A stretch of 64,000 bases of DNA from Parasporobacterium paucivorans DSM 15970 (GCF_900141895.1 NZ_FQYT01000007.1:44940-108939), one strand, 5' to 3'. Positions 22,525 to 31,909 are shown, numbered from the stretch's first letter. Notes: generated by a model from the letters alone, not told the origin. Made by a program: numbers and translations.

Positions 22525-24246
22525 ATGGATGTAAAATCAGAAGTTCTGACAATGATGACAGGCAGGGAGAATCTGTATAACCTGCTCTGCCGCATATACA
22601 AAAAAGAAGTCGATCAGAAACTCCTCGACAACATGAAAGATATGGTCTTTCCGACAGACGGCATGAATCCCGAGCTGACGGAAGGGTACCGTCTGCTGCA
22701 GGAATACTTTGAAACCACCGGCGAGAATGCAGAGGAGGATCTGGCAGTGGATTTCGCCAAGGTGTTCCTGTCGGCAGGGGCCTCCCAGGGTATGGCAGCT
22801 TTTCCTTACGAATCCGTGTACACCAGCAGAAAAAGGATCATTCTGCAGGAAGCCTGGGAACAGGTCTCAAATATCTACGCCACTAAAGGCCTTGCCCTGG
22901 AAGATGTGCCGCCCGATTTCATGGAAGACCATATCGCCTGTGAGCTGGAATACATGGCCTACCTGTGCAGGGAAGCCAAGCAAACCCGGAATCTGCTGAA
23001 GAATCTGCAGGATCAGCAGGAATTCCTCGAGCAGCATCTGCTGAAGTGGGGACCTTCCTTCTGCGAAGACGTCTACAACTATTCCGATACGGTCTTCTAT
23101 AAGGCGGTGGCAAAGATCACCAGCGGCTTTTTGAAGCTGGACCAGGAAATACTGGACAGTCTGCGGGAATCCGCTGAAAATATTCTGGAAAGCAGAAGAA
23201 GCTGCTTTGTCAGCAATGACAGAATGGATGCGGTTTTTGAGCAGCTGAAGGAAAAATATGTCATCTACGCTCCCAAGAGATTCAAGGGAGGCGGCATGAA
23301 GCATGCGAATCTGATCCGTTATGCAAAGATAGAATCTATACGCGAAATCGAAATGGACGAACAATCCGATTTTTCCCCAAAAGAGGCCTATTATCCGGTT
23401 TCCCAGACCATGCTCTATTTCACGGAAGAAGAAGTGTTGGAAAGCGCCGTCAAAGATGAAAGGGATATCCTGGTGTTTGCCCGTCCCTGCGACATAAACG
23501 GAATGAACCGTCTGGACACCATATTTCTGAATAACGGGGGAAAGGAAGACCTCTACTACAAAAGGCTCCGCAAGAAGGTGAAGATCGCCATGCTGGAATG
23601 CCTTACCGGATGGGAGGATTGCTTCTGCGTCTCCATGGGAACCAACAAAACCAATAATTACAGCCTGGCGGTCCGGTTCGAAGAAGATGGACTGCTGGTG
23701 GAAATCAAAGATAAAGACCTTGCAAGCTACTTTCTGGAGGAAGAGGACAGAGAGTTCACTCCCGAATTCATTGCGGAAAACGAGAAAAAAGTAAGGATAC
23801 CGGAAATCACCAACCGGGAAACTCTCCGCAAGGCAAGCGAGCTGAAGTTCTGGGAACAGTTCGATGAACGATGCATAGGCTGCGGCGGATGCAATACAGT
23901 ATGCGGTACCTGCAGCTGCTTCGATACGGTGGACATCATCTATAAAGAAGGCAGCCAGGAAGGGGAACGCAAGAGAGTCTGGTCCTCCTGCATGCTGGAG
24001 AACTTTACGGAGACGGCGGGCGGAAGCCGGGCCCGAAAAACCAACGGAGCAAACATGCGGTTCAAGGTTCTGCACAAATTCTACGACTACCATGCCCGGT
24101 TCGGAGGAGAAGAGCAGATGTGTGTCGGCTGCGGCCGGTGCGACATGCGCTGTCCACAGGACATTTCCTTCTACGACACGGTAAATGGATTATGCGATGA
24201 ACTGGATAAAATGAAAGAAGACACGGCGAAGGAGGTGCGTGAATAA
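22525..24246 (+). CDS. TorD-like chaperone fused to AsrA-like Fe-S protein
   Basis: The 573-aa protein has two parts. Residues 1-235 are helical and resemble a TorD/DmsD molybdoenzyme chaperone (DLAVDFAKVFLSAGASQGMAAFPYESVYTSRKR ... LPPDFMEDHIACELEYMAYLC type sequence). Residues 240-573 match anaerobic sulfite reductase subunit A: ILVFARPCDINGMNRLDTIFLNNGG and two ferredoxin motifs, CIGCGGCNTVCGTCSC and CVGCGRCDMRCPQDI. AsrA normally passes electrons from the AsrB flavin to AsrC; no AsrC lies here. The fusion would join cofactor-insertion chaperoning with electron delivery to the same enzyme. It begins at the base after the previous stop codon. Confidence 0.85.
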   Translation: MDVKSEVLTMMTGRENLYNLLCRIYKKEVDQKLLDNMKDMVFPTDGMNPELTEGYRLLQEYFETTGENAEEDLAVDFAKVFLSAGASQGMAAFPYESVYTSRKRIILQEAWEQVSNIYATKGLALEDVPPDFMEDHIACELEYMAYLCREAKQTRNLLKNLQDQQEFLEQHLLKWGPSFCEDVYNYSDTVFYKAVAKITSGFLKLDQEILDSLRESAENILESRRSCFVSNDRMDAVFEQLKEKYVIYAPKRFKGGGMKHANLIRYAKIESIREIEMDEQSDFSPKEAYYPVSQTMLYFTEEEVLESAVKDERDILVFARPCDINGMNRLDTIFLNNGGKEDLYYKRLRKKVKIAMLECLTGWEDCFCVSMGTNKTNNYSLAVRFEEDGLLVEIKDKDLASYFLEEEDREFTPEFIAENEKKVRIPEITNRETLRKASELKFWEQFDERCIGCGGCNTVCGTCSCFDTVDIIYKEGSQEGERKRVWSSCMLENFTETAGGSRARKTNGANMRFKVLHKFYDYHARFGGEEQMCVGCGRCDMRCPQDISFYDTVNGLCDELDKMKEDTAKEVRE

Positions 24247-25034
24247 TGGAAAATATAATGATGCCGGAACCTCACAGGATTTTGAAGATAATCAAGGAGA
24301 CGAAGGCGGAATTCACCTTCCGGGTACAGTGTGACGCCGAGACCAGGCACGGGCAGTTTTTCCAGCTCTCGATACCAAAGGTTGGCGAAGCCCCTATTTC
24401 GGTAAGCGGAAAAGGGGAGGATTTCGTGGAATTCACCATCCGTAAGGTCGGAAAGCTTACGGACGGGATCTTCGGGCTGAGACCGGGAGATATGCTGTTT
24501 ATGAGGGGACCCTATGGAAATGCGTTCCCTGTGGAGAGATTCGAGAATAAGGATCTGGTGGTAATCACCGGCGGAACTGGCATGGCTCCGGTAAAGACGC
24601 TCCTGAATCATTTCTATGACCATCCTGAAATCTGCAAATCCGTGTACCACATCGCCGGGTTTAAGGATATCGACTGCGTCCTGTTCAATGAGGAAAGAGA
24701 AAAGTTCAAAGGCCGTTTCCAGACAATCTGCACCCTGGACAACTCCGAAGCGGACGGGTATGAACGAGGAATGGTCACGGAGCACATCAGGAAGATACCC
24801 TTTGAATCCTTCGAAGATTATAACGTCGTTATTGTAGGCCCGCCGGTCATGATGCACTTTGCCGCAAAGGAATGCATGGCCAATGGCGTGGACGAAGCAA
24901 AGATATGGGTATCCTTTGAAAGAAAGATGTCCTGTGCAGTGGGCAAATGCGGACACTGCAAGATCAACGAGACATACGTATGTCTGGAGGGCCCGGTATT
25001 CAATTACACTAAGGCAAAAGAACTGTTTGATTAA
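24246..25034 (+). CDS. AsrB-like FAD/NAD(P)H oxidoreductase with [2Fe-2S]
   Basis: The 262-aa protein belongs to the ferredoxin-NADP reductase superfamily in the style of anaerobic sulfite reductase subunit B and dihydroorotate dehydrogenase PyrK: GQFFQLSIPKVGEAPISVSG, then VVITGGTGMAPVKTLLNHF, and a C-terminal [2Fe-2S] site CAVGKCGHCKINETYVCLEGP. It takes hydride from NAD(P)H and passes electrons to the AsrA part. Its ATG overlaps the previous stop by one base, so the four genes are translationally coupled. Confidence 0.9.
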   Translation: MENIMMPEPHRILKIIKETKAEFTFRVQCDAETRHGQFFQLSIPKVGEAPISVSGKGEDFVEFTIRKVGKLTDGIFGLRPGDMLFMRGPYGNAFPVERFENKDLVVITGGTGMAPVKTLLNHFYDHPEICKSVYHIAGFKDIDCVLFNEEREKFKGRFQTICTLDNSEADGYERGMVTEHIRKIPFESFEDYNVVIVGPPVMMHFAAKECMANGVDEAKIWVSFERKMSCAVGKCGHCKINETYVCLEGPVFNYTKAKELFD

Positions 25035-25161
25035 TATAAATCAGACAAAAGTTCAATAAGATGCGCCTCTGAGATTGGATATTTTGAATAGATAGACGAA
25101 GCAATCCATCCTTTTATTGTATATAATGCTAGTAGTATTCAATAAAAGGAGTGTGATTTAT

Positions 25162-27180
25162 ATGTCGACAAAATTTCCAAATGTATTCAGCCCTGTCCAG
25201 GTCAGGGGATATACCTACAAAAACAGGCTCATTGCCGCACCCACGCTGTTTGCCCATGCCGTGTACTTCATCCCGGAGATAGCGGAAAATGTTTACAGGA
25301 TGGTCGAAAACCGGGCGAAAGGCGGATTTGCCGCTGTGTCGACCGGAGAAATCGGCGTGAATTCCGAAGAAGCCAGATGCCTTTTCATGGACAGGCCGGT
25401 AGATTTTGGCAGGTATGAAGGTTCTGATTTTGATAAAATGAAAGAATACGCGGACCGGATCAAGAAGCATGGCGCCATCGCCTATCTGGAGTTCTGCCAT
25501 GAGGGCGTGGATGCGGTCGCCCAGCCTCCCTATTCACCGGTGGGACCGGATGCTTTCGTCCGGTACGACGGGGTCAAGGTAAAGGCCATCGATAAGCCGA
25601 TGATGCAGAAAATCACCGACGATTTCGTACGGATTGCCCTCTTTGCCAAGGCATGCGGGTTCAACGGCATTCTCATCCATGGCGGACACGGATTCCTTTT
25701 CCAGCAGTTCATGTCCCCGTTGCAGAACCACAGGACGGACGAGTTCGGAGGAAGCATCGAAAATCGGGCCCGTTTCCCTATGATGATTCTGGACGCAGTC
25801 CGGGAAGCGATTGGCGAGGAGATGATCATGGAACTGCGTTTCAGCGCAGAAGACGGCCTCGAAGGCGGCATGACCATAGACGATACGGTGGAATTCTGCA
25901 AGCTGATTGACGGAAAGGTGGACATCATCCAGGTTTCAAACGGCTCCAAATATGCCGGAAACAGGACCAATACCTTTTCAGATATATTCGACGTGCACGG
26001 AGTCAATGTCGGCCACGCCGAGAAAATCAAGAAAGCGGTCAAAAAGTCCCTGGTTGCCGTCATCGGCGGCATCAACGCGCCGGAGCAGGCAGAGGAAATC
26101 ATTGCCAGCGGCAAGGCGGATTTTGTGGAAGTAGGCCGGCAGGGATTTGCAGATCCAGCCTTCCCGAACAAAGCGCTGAAGGGCGAAGAAGACACCATCC
26201 GGCGCTGCGTACGCTGCTTCCAATGCTATCCCGGTTTCTGCGAGCATCCGACGGACAAGCCCCTGACAGAAAAGGGGTATACGCCGGAACAGGTTGCCAA
26301 GCTATATAACCCGGCCTCTATGGGAAGCTGCTCCATCAACCCCAACAGCGGATTCGGATATTACGAGGACCGCATGCCGGCACCGCAGGGAAGCCGGAAC
26401 GTACTTATTGTCGGAGGCGGACCGGGCGGCATGCAGGCGGCAATCACAGCAGTCCAGAGAGGGCACAGGGTGACTCTGGTTGAGAAAACCGGACGTCTGG
26501 GCGGCATCATCAATTTCACGGACACAGATGAAGACAAGGTGGATCTGCGCAACTTCAAGAACCTTCTGATCCGCGAGACGCAAAAATCAGGCGCCCAGAT
26601 TCGGATGAACAGGTCAGCAACGGCAGAACTGATCCAGGAGCTGCAGCCGGACGTAATCATCGCTGCAGTGGGATCCAGACCGCTCGTTCCGCCGATACCG
26701 GGAATTGAAAAGGCCATCAATGCCCTGGATATCTACTCCCGGCAGGATGAGATTGGCAAAAAGGTCGTTATGGCCGGCGGCGGCATGGTGGGCTGCGAGG
26801 TAGGGCTTTTCCTGGCAGACAAAGGCTGTGACGTCACGGTAATTGAGATGCAGGATGCCATGGCGAACGAGACCTTCGGCTATTACAGGAATGCCCTGAT
26901 GGATGAGCTGGACAAGCGCAGCGTGCACCAGATGCTGAAGACCAAATGTCTTGGGTTTACGGACTCGGGAGTGAAAGTGCTCCGGGACGGCAGAGAAGAA
27001 TTCGTGGAAGCCGATACAATGGTATTCTCCATGGGAATGACCCCGAATGCCCAGACGGTGGAGCAGATCAGGAAAGCGGCAGGAGAAATTCCTGTAAAGG
27101 CCATCGGAGACTGCGGGGCTGTCGGAAAAGTCGGAGACGCAGTCCGCGGCGGCTATATGGCTGCCATGGAAATAATTTGA
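25162..27180 (+). CDS. Old-Yellow-Enzyme/2,4-dienoyl-CoA-reductase-type flavoenzyme
   Basis: The 672-aa protein (ATG with AAGGAGTG ahead) has an FMN TIM barrel in its first 360 residues (PVQVRGYTYKNRLIAAPTLF; HGGHGFLFQQFMSPLQNHRTDEFGGSIENRARF), a cysteine segment for a [4Fe-4S] cluster (CVRCFQCYPGFC ... CSINP) and a C-terminal FAD/NAD(P)H domain (NVLIVGGGPGGMQAAI; KKVVMAGGGMVGCEVGLFLADKG). The family reduces activated C=C bonds of dienoyl-CoA, enoates or enones (BaiCD-like). Here it may reduce a ring or enone intermediate of trihydroxybenzene breakdown, but known phloroglucinol reductases are SDR proteins, so that is speculation. Confidence 0.87.
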   Translation: MSTKFPNVFSPVQVRGYTYKNRLIAAPTLFAHAVYFIPEIAENVYRMVENRAKGGFAAVSTGEIGVNSEEARCLFMDRPVDFGRYEGSDFDKMKEYADRIKKHGAIAYLEFCHEGVDAVAQPPYSPVGPDAFVRYDGVKVKAIDKPMMQKITDDFVRIALFAKACGFNGILIHGGHGFLFQQFMSPLQNHRTDEFGGSIENRARFPMMILDAVREAIGEEMIMELRFSAEDGLEGGMTIDDTVEFCKLIDGKVDIIQVSNGSKYAGNRTNTFSDIFDVHGVNVGHAEKIKKAVKKSLVAVIGGINAPEQAEEIIASGKADFVEVGRQGFADPAFPNKALKGEEDTIRRCVRCFQCYPGFCEHPTDKPLTEKGYTPEQVAKLYNPASMGSCSINPNSGFGYYEDRMPAPQGSRNVLIVGGGPGGMQAAITAVQRGHRVTLVEKTGRLGGIINFTDTDEDKVDLRNFKNLLIRETQKSGAQIRMNRSATAELIQELQPDVIIAAVGSRPLVPPIPGIEKAINALDIYSRQDEIGKKVVMAGGGMVGCEVGLFLADKGCDVTVIEMQDAMANETFGYYRNALMDELDKRSVHQMLKTKCLGFTDSGVKVLRDGREEFVEADTMVFSMGMTPNAQTVEQIRKAAGEIPVKAIGDCGAVGKVGDAVRGGYMAAMEII

Positions 27181-27197
27181 TATAATTTTTCGGATAG

Positions 27198-27234
27198 GAG
27201 AGGAAGCCTTTATGGCCTCCTCTCTGTTTGTATT
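27198..27234 (+). terminator. Terminator after the flavoenzyme gene
   Basis: GAGAGGA-A-GCC pairs with GGC-C-TCCTCTC, followed by TGTTTGTATTT. Confidence 0.6.
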
Positions 27235-27245
27235 TAGTGGATTGC

Positions 27246-27293
27246 GATGATATAATCGAAGAAATACTAGATGATATAATCGAAGAAATACTA
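27246..27293 (+). repeat. Exact 24-bp tandem duplication
   Basis: Two identical, directly adjacent 24-bp units (27246-27269 and 27270-27293), each containing TGATATAATCG, a -10-like element. They lie 25 bp before the PPK2 start. In one frame they would encode DDIIEEIL twice, but the ribosome site places translation downstream. Confidence 0.9.
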
Positions 27294-27317
27294 TGTGGTA
27301 ATCAAAGGAGGAAAAGA

Positions 27318-28793
27318 ATGATTATAGACTATGATTTCAAAAATCCTGCCTTTCAATTTGAGAAAGCAGACAAATCCGAACTCTGCATCGAGCTTGCCCG
27401 ACTCCAGAGAGAGGTCAAGAATCTGGATATTCCAGTACTGATCATGGTGGACGGATGGGAATCCTCCGGAAAAGGGCATGTGATCAAGGAACTTACCCGG
27501 GAGCTGGACCCCAGGACCTTTGAGGTAAACGTTTTCCGGGATCCCTCAAAGGAGGAGGCCTCCAGGCCCTTCCTGTGGCGCTTTCTGGACAAGATTCCGC
27601 CGCGGGGGAATATGGTCGTCTTTGAAAGAAGCTTTTATTACAGCGATATGAATAACCTGAAAGCGGTTTCCAAAGACCTGAGAAAGGACATGATTGAAAT
27701 CGGGAGGATCGAGGAAGACCTCTATAACGATGAAATGATCGTCCTGAAATTCTTCCTGCACATAAAAGAAAAGACCCAGCGGAAAAGGATCGAGGAGCTC
27801 CTGTCAGACAAGAACCGTTCCTTCCTGGTTACGGACAGGGATAAAATACAGAATAAAAATTACGAGGCTTATCTGGGGCATTTTGACAGGATTCTCCGGC
27901 TCTCCGATTTTTCCTTCAGTCCCTGGCATGTGGTCTCCGCGCAAGATAAGGACGCCGCTTCCCGGGAGGTGATGGGTACCGCTATAGGCGCCATCAAGGA
28001 AGGCATAGAGCGCATTGTCAGGCATAGAGCAGACCAATCCGCATATGAACGCAGATATGAGCCGGAGCAGAAGCCTCTGGACAAGATCAGCCTGAATCAG
28101 GCGGTGCAGGAAGAAGAGTATGAGAAAAGGCTGGAAAAGCTGCAGAAAGAAGCCTCTGAATTATTGTATGAACTGTACACCAAAAAGATTCCCTGCGTTG
28201 TGGTCTTTGAGGGCATGGACGCGGCAGGCAAAGGCGGCGCGGTGAAAAGGCTTACCCGCATGATGGATCCCAGAAGCTACAAGGTTATTCCAATTTCCGC
28301 CCCCAATGAAATGGAGAGGCAGTACCATTATCTGTGGCGCTTCAATAAACGGCTGCCCCGGTTGGGAAATCTGGCCATATTCGACCGCAGCTGGTATGGC
28401 AGGGTTCTGGTGGAGAGGATTGAAGGATATACGAGCGTCAGGAGATGGGATGCGGCCTATGAGGAAATCAACGGCTTTGAAAAGCAGATGCATCATGCCG
28501 GAGCCATCGTCCAGAAATTCTTCCTGTACATCGATAAGGAGGAACAGCTCAAACGATTCACGGAACGGCAGATAGCAGCCGACAAGATGTACAAGATTAC
28601 AGAGGAGGACTGGAGGAACAGGGAGAAATGGGACAGCTACCTGGAGGCCATGAATGAAATGCTTGTCCGCACAGATACAGATCATGCGCCCTGGATCATC
28701 CTTTCGGGACAGGACAAGAAATATGCCCGGATCAGGGTTCTGGAGGAATTCATACGCAACACGCGGGAACAAATCGACCGGCGGGAACGCTAA
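27318..28793 (+). CDS. pap: Tandem-domain PPK2 (polyphosphate:AMP phosphotransferase)
   Basis: The 491-aa protein contains two PPK2 domains. The first (about 10-240) has VDGWESSGKGHVIKELT and FERSFYYSD; the second (about 255-485) has FEGMDAAGKGGAVKRLTRMMDPRSYKV and IFDRSWYGRVLVERIEG. Two-domain class II PPK2 enzymes phosphorylate AMP to ADP with polyphosphate; normally the C-terminal domain is the active one. The second motif set here is the more canonical, in line with that. AGGAGG precedes ATG 27318; an upstream in-frame ATG inside the tandem-repeat leader lacks such a site. Confidence 0.92.
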   Translation: MIIDYDFKNPAFQFEKADKSELCIELARLQREVKNLDIPVLIMVDGWESSGKGHVIKELTRELDPRTFEVNVFRDPSKEEASRPFLWRFLDKIPPRGNMVVFERSFYYSDMNNLKAVSKDLRKDMIEIGRIEEDLYNDEMIVLKFFLHIKEKTQRKRIEELLSDKNRSFLVTDRDKIQNKNYEAYLGHFDRILRLSDFSFSPWHVVSAQDKDAASREVMGTAIGAIKEGIERIVRHRADQSAYERRYEPEQKPLDKISLNQAVQEEEYEKRLEKLQKEASELLYELYTKKIPCVVVFEGMDAAGKGGAVKRLTRMMDPRSYKVIPISAPNEMERQYHYLWRFNKRLPRLGNLAIFDRSWYGRVLVERIEGYTSVRRWDAAYEEINGFEKQMHHAGAIVQKFFLYIDKEEQLKRFTERQIAADKMYKITEEDWRNREKWDSYLEAMNEMLVRTDTDHAPWIILSGQDKKYARIRVLEEFIRNTREQIDRRER

Positions 28794-28831
28794 AAAAAGC
28801 AGCTGCAGACGCGTATGCGTCGGCAGCTGCT
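28791..28831 (-). terminator. Terminator of the UroD-like gene (convergent with PPK2)
   Basis: Long inverted repeat AGCAGCTGC-x-GACGC / GCGTC-x-GCAGCTGCT. On the minus strand it is followed by TTTTTTTA. It also contains the end of the PPK2 gene. Confidence 0.82.
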
Positions 28832-28842
28832 CTCAGGTCAGC

Positions 28843-29832
28843 CTAGAGGGTCGGGAAGATTTCCCTGTTCACCCGGTCGATTTCTTCATCGGTGGTTTCG
28901 TACACACCCGGGAATGAGCTGATGTTCAGGCCCTGGCTTGCACTTGGAATGAAGTACAGTTTTCCGTTTCTTCTGCAGGCTTCTTCTACATTCTTGGCAA
29001 TGATTTCGCGGGTCCATCCCGGGAAGTCGATTACGCCGCTGTCGATGTCGCCCATGAAGGAGATCTGTCCTCCGTATTTTTTGATCAGCTCCGGCGTATT
29101 GTTTGTGGTCATTACGCCCTGCCAGATATCCACGCCCATTTCAATCATGGCAGGCACCAGATTAGCCGCGTAGCTGTCGCAGTGATGAACAATCAGATCT
29201 ACGCCGTTGTCCCTGTAGAACTGGTAAATCTTCTTGTAGGAAGGCAGAAAGAACTCATTGAACATCTCCGGGGAGATGAAGGAAGCCCGCTGGCTGCCCC
29301 AGTCATCGTGGTGGAAGAGGGCATCCGGGTGGATGTGCGAGGTCACTTCCTTGGCATAGGCCAGCTCATATTCCGTGATATAATCGATAAGCTCATGCAT
29401 GGCCTCCGGATCTTCATAATAGGCAGCCAGAGCATTTTCCATACCCATCAGGTAGTGTGTCTGCTCGAACAGGCCCGGCGCGAAGAATGCGGTGACATAT
29501 TCTTCCTTGCGGTCCACGGAGTTTGCGTGCAGGATGGCTGCCTCCCATTCTTCTTCGGAATATTTTGGGGAAGGGGCTTTTACGAATTCCTTCCACCTGC
29601 TGATATCCGGCAATACTATATGTTCCTTATCATGCACCGGGAAGGAACCGATCTGGCCTTCCGTCCACCGGATGGTGATGCCCCACCCGGTCTTTTTCTC
29701 TGTGCCGGGTGCCGTTATGGCGATATCCATAGGCGCTTCCATGATAAAGTTGAGAAATTCATACTGTTTGACAAAGCGATCGGGACTTCCTCCCCTGATT
29801 GTTTCCAATAAATTCTGTCTCTTCGTTAACAT
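28843..29832 (-). CDS. Uroporphyrinogen-decarboxylase-family protein (methyltransferase-like)
   Basis: The 329-aa protein begins LTKRQNLLETIRGGSPDRFV and contains GLFEQTHYLMGMENALAAYYEDPEAMHELID, FHHDDWGSQRASFISPEMFNEFFLPSYKKI, LIVHHCDSYAANLVPAMIEMGVDIWQ and KYGGQISFMGDIDSGV, the pattern of UroD-like corrinoid methyltransferases instead of true haem-pathway HemE. His-x-Cys in VHHCDS is a plausible zinc site. Relatives include O-demethylase methyltransferases for methoxy-aromatics, which would fit this window (methylated gallates such as syringate), but no corrinoid protein or activator lies nearby. Single gene with its own terminator. Confidence 0.75.
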   Translation of the reverse strand: MLTKRQNLLETIRGGSPDRFVKQYEFLNFIMEAPMDIAITAPGTEKKTGWGITIRWTEGQIGSFPVHDKEHIVLPDISRWKEFVKAPSPKYSEEEWEAAILHANSVDRKEEYVTAFFAPGLFEQTHYLMGMENALAAYYEDPEAMHELIDYITEYELAYAKEVTSHIHPDALFHHDDWGSQRASFISPEMFNEFFLPSYKKIYQFYRDNGVDLIVHHCDSYAANLVPAMIEMGVDIWQGVMTTNNTPELIKKYGGQISFMGDIDSGVIDFPGWTREIIAKNVEEACRRNGKLYFIPSASQGLNISSFPGVYETTDEEIDRVNREIFPTL

Positions 29833-29963
29833 TGATTGTACCTCCTCATAGTATTGTGGAAAATCAAATATTATGTTTTAATTATAGACATATCGACATG
29901 GAAAGTCAAACAGTCAAATTTACTAATTGCAGGACAAAATACGGGAGAAATGGAAACTTCACG

Positions 29964-31909
29964 ATGAGAAGATTCAAGGAATATTTTATACTGGCTGTTG
30001 GAGTCATAGCAGTTATTGCCACCTATCTTTTCGGATGTACCTACAGCATCCGGGAATTCGAGAACGAAAGCAGAACACAGCAGGCCGCAATCGGCAGGGT
30101 CCTCATGATGAGCCGCAATTTCATTGAAACGTTGACCATATTCGGCAATGACTTCCTGGAACGCGGCATCGTCGATGGGGATGCCCCTATATACGATTAC
30201 CTCGTCTTCGATGAAAAAACCGGCTCCTACACCATGGATGCTTTGCGGGGGACCAGGTTTAAGGACAGCATGGGGAACCTGACCGGGTTGAAAAGCATTC
30301 CCACCGCCGGAAATGAGAAGGCAGAGCTGGACATGGTCCTGCATTACAATAAATTCTTCTACGAATATTATGACAGGCTGCCCAACCTCGCCTGGATCTA
30401 TTACACCGCAAGAGCGGATACGTCAGCATCTATCCGTGGGTATCCTCAGAGGAATTCAAGTATTCGGACCGCCTCCTGTCCACAGATTTCTACAGGTTGG
30501 TCACGCCGGCGAACAACCCTTCCCGCAGGATGGTATGGACGCCCGTATATATGGATGAGGCGGGAAAAGGAAGGATGATCACCCTGTCGAGCCCTCTTTA
30601 TTGCAGAAGCGAGTTCATGGGGGCTGTATCCCTTGATTTTACGACTGGAGAACTGGGGAAAATGCTGGGCAGCGTCTATGACGGGTATGTTTTAGACAGC
30701 GCCTATACCGTCATCGCCTCCAATGGGTCCGGTGGAGATGAGGACGGGATTTCGAGTCTTGCACAGCAGATGGGAATCCGGAAGAACACCATGGATAAGA
30801 TAGAGGCAATCGAAAGCGGCACCGTCGTCAAGGCGGGAAGCTGGTTTGTGTATAAGGCAGACTTCGAAGAGACGCCTTTGATGCTTCTGTATTCGGTCCC
30901 CGCACGCCAGGTCTATGCCTGGGGATTTCTGTTTACCATCCCCATTCTGGTTGTCTTCCTTCTGCTGGTCATTGCATTCAGGGAAATCAGAAACCGCCGG
31001 GAAGCCGAGGAGACGATCCGCAGGCTCTCCACGATCGATCCGCTGACAGGTCTGCGCAACAGGCTCTTTCTGGAGGCGACCATGGAGAAGGAAATCGAGC
31101 GCACGAATGATTCAGATTCCGTCATCATGATGGATCTGGACCACTTCAAGAAGATCAACGACATCTTCGGGCATCCTGTCGGAGACGATGTGCTCAAGAA
31201 AACGGCGAAAATCATCATGGACAATCTCCGGGATGCGGATATTCCTGCCAGGCTGGGGGGTGAGGAGTTTCTGATATTCCTGCCCGGGATGGGTCTCGAA
31301 GATGCCGTGGATACGGCGGAAAATATCCGAAAGGCCCTGGATGAGTCGCCCCATCCGGTTGCAGGGAGATACTCGGCCAGCTTCGGCGTCGCCCAGAGGA
31401 AGCCGAACGAGTCCGTCCTGAGCCTGTATGACCGGGTGGATGAAGCTCTCTACATGGCCAAAAGAAGGGGCCGCAACCGCGTGGAAGCCTTCGGAACGGA
31501 GGACCGGATATCGGTGGCCTTTGCCCATGTGAAGTGGAACCGGGAGTGGGAGAGCGGACATGAGAAAATCGATGAGCAGCACCGCCATCTGGTGAAGCTG
31601 GGCAACGACCTCATCACCCTTTCCTTCTCGAATGCGGACCAGACGGAGGTCAGCAGCAAGCTGGATGAAATGATTGAGCACATCGTCCTGCACTTCGAGT
31701 ACGAGGAAGAAATTCAGAAAGAAGCCGGTTTTGCCGGCTGTCTGGAACATAAGGAGATTCACGAGGACCTGACTTCAAAGGCTGAAGACATAAGGGAGTC
31801 CTACAAAAAAGGCATGCTCAAATCCTCCGAGATCTTCTCCTTTCTGCTGGATGAGGTGGTCGTCGGTCATATGGCTGAGGAGGATGTGAAGTTTTATGCG
31901 TATCTATAG
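29964..31909 (+). pseudogene. Frameshifted sensor: dCache-like/GGDEF/hemerythrin
   Basis: Two overlapping frames make one protein of about 645 residues. The first (from ATG 29964) has a signal-anchor (FILAVGVIAVIATYLFGCTYSI) and an extracellular sensor half ending LPNLAWIYYTA near 30408. The second continues with SGYVSIYPWVSSEEFKYSD, a second helix, a GGDEF domain with intact RLGGEEFL, and a C-terminal hemerythrin-like domain (WESGHEKIDEQHRHLV, HFEYEEEIQ) with iron-binding His/Glu. A one-base deletion near 30405-30412 (in ACACCGCAAG) breaks the frame. Intact, it would be an oxygen- or redox-sensing diguanylate cyclase. The break may be real or a sequence error, as both halves look well conserved. 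Confidence 0.78.

Noticed and set aside
22867..24093. 408-codon minus-strand frame opposite the TorD-AsrA gene
   Set aside because: Shadow of a well-conserved Fe-S protein; no domain seen.
22525..25034. Calling the AsrA/AsrB-like genes a sulfite reductase
   Set aside because: No AsrC (sirohaem) gene follows, AsrA is fused to a molybdoenzyme chaperone domain, and both are coupled to the Mo and Fe-S subunits.
25098..25127. A MerR-type promoter before the OYE-like gene
   Set aside because: A TATAAT is present at 25122-25127 but there is no TTGACTGTAT at 19 bp or a recognisable -35 at normal spacing.
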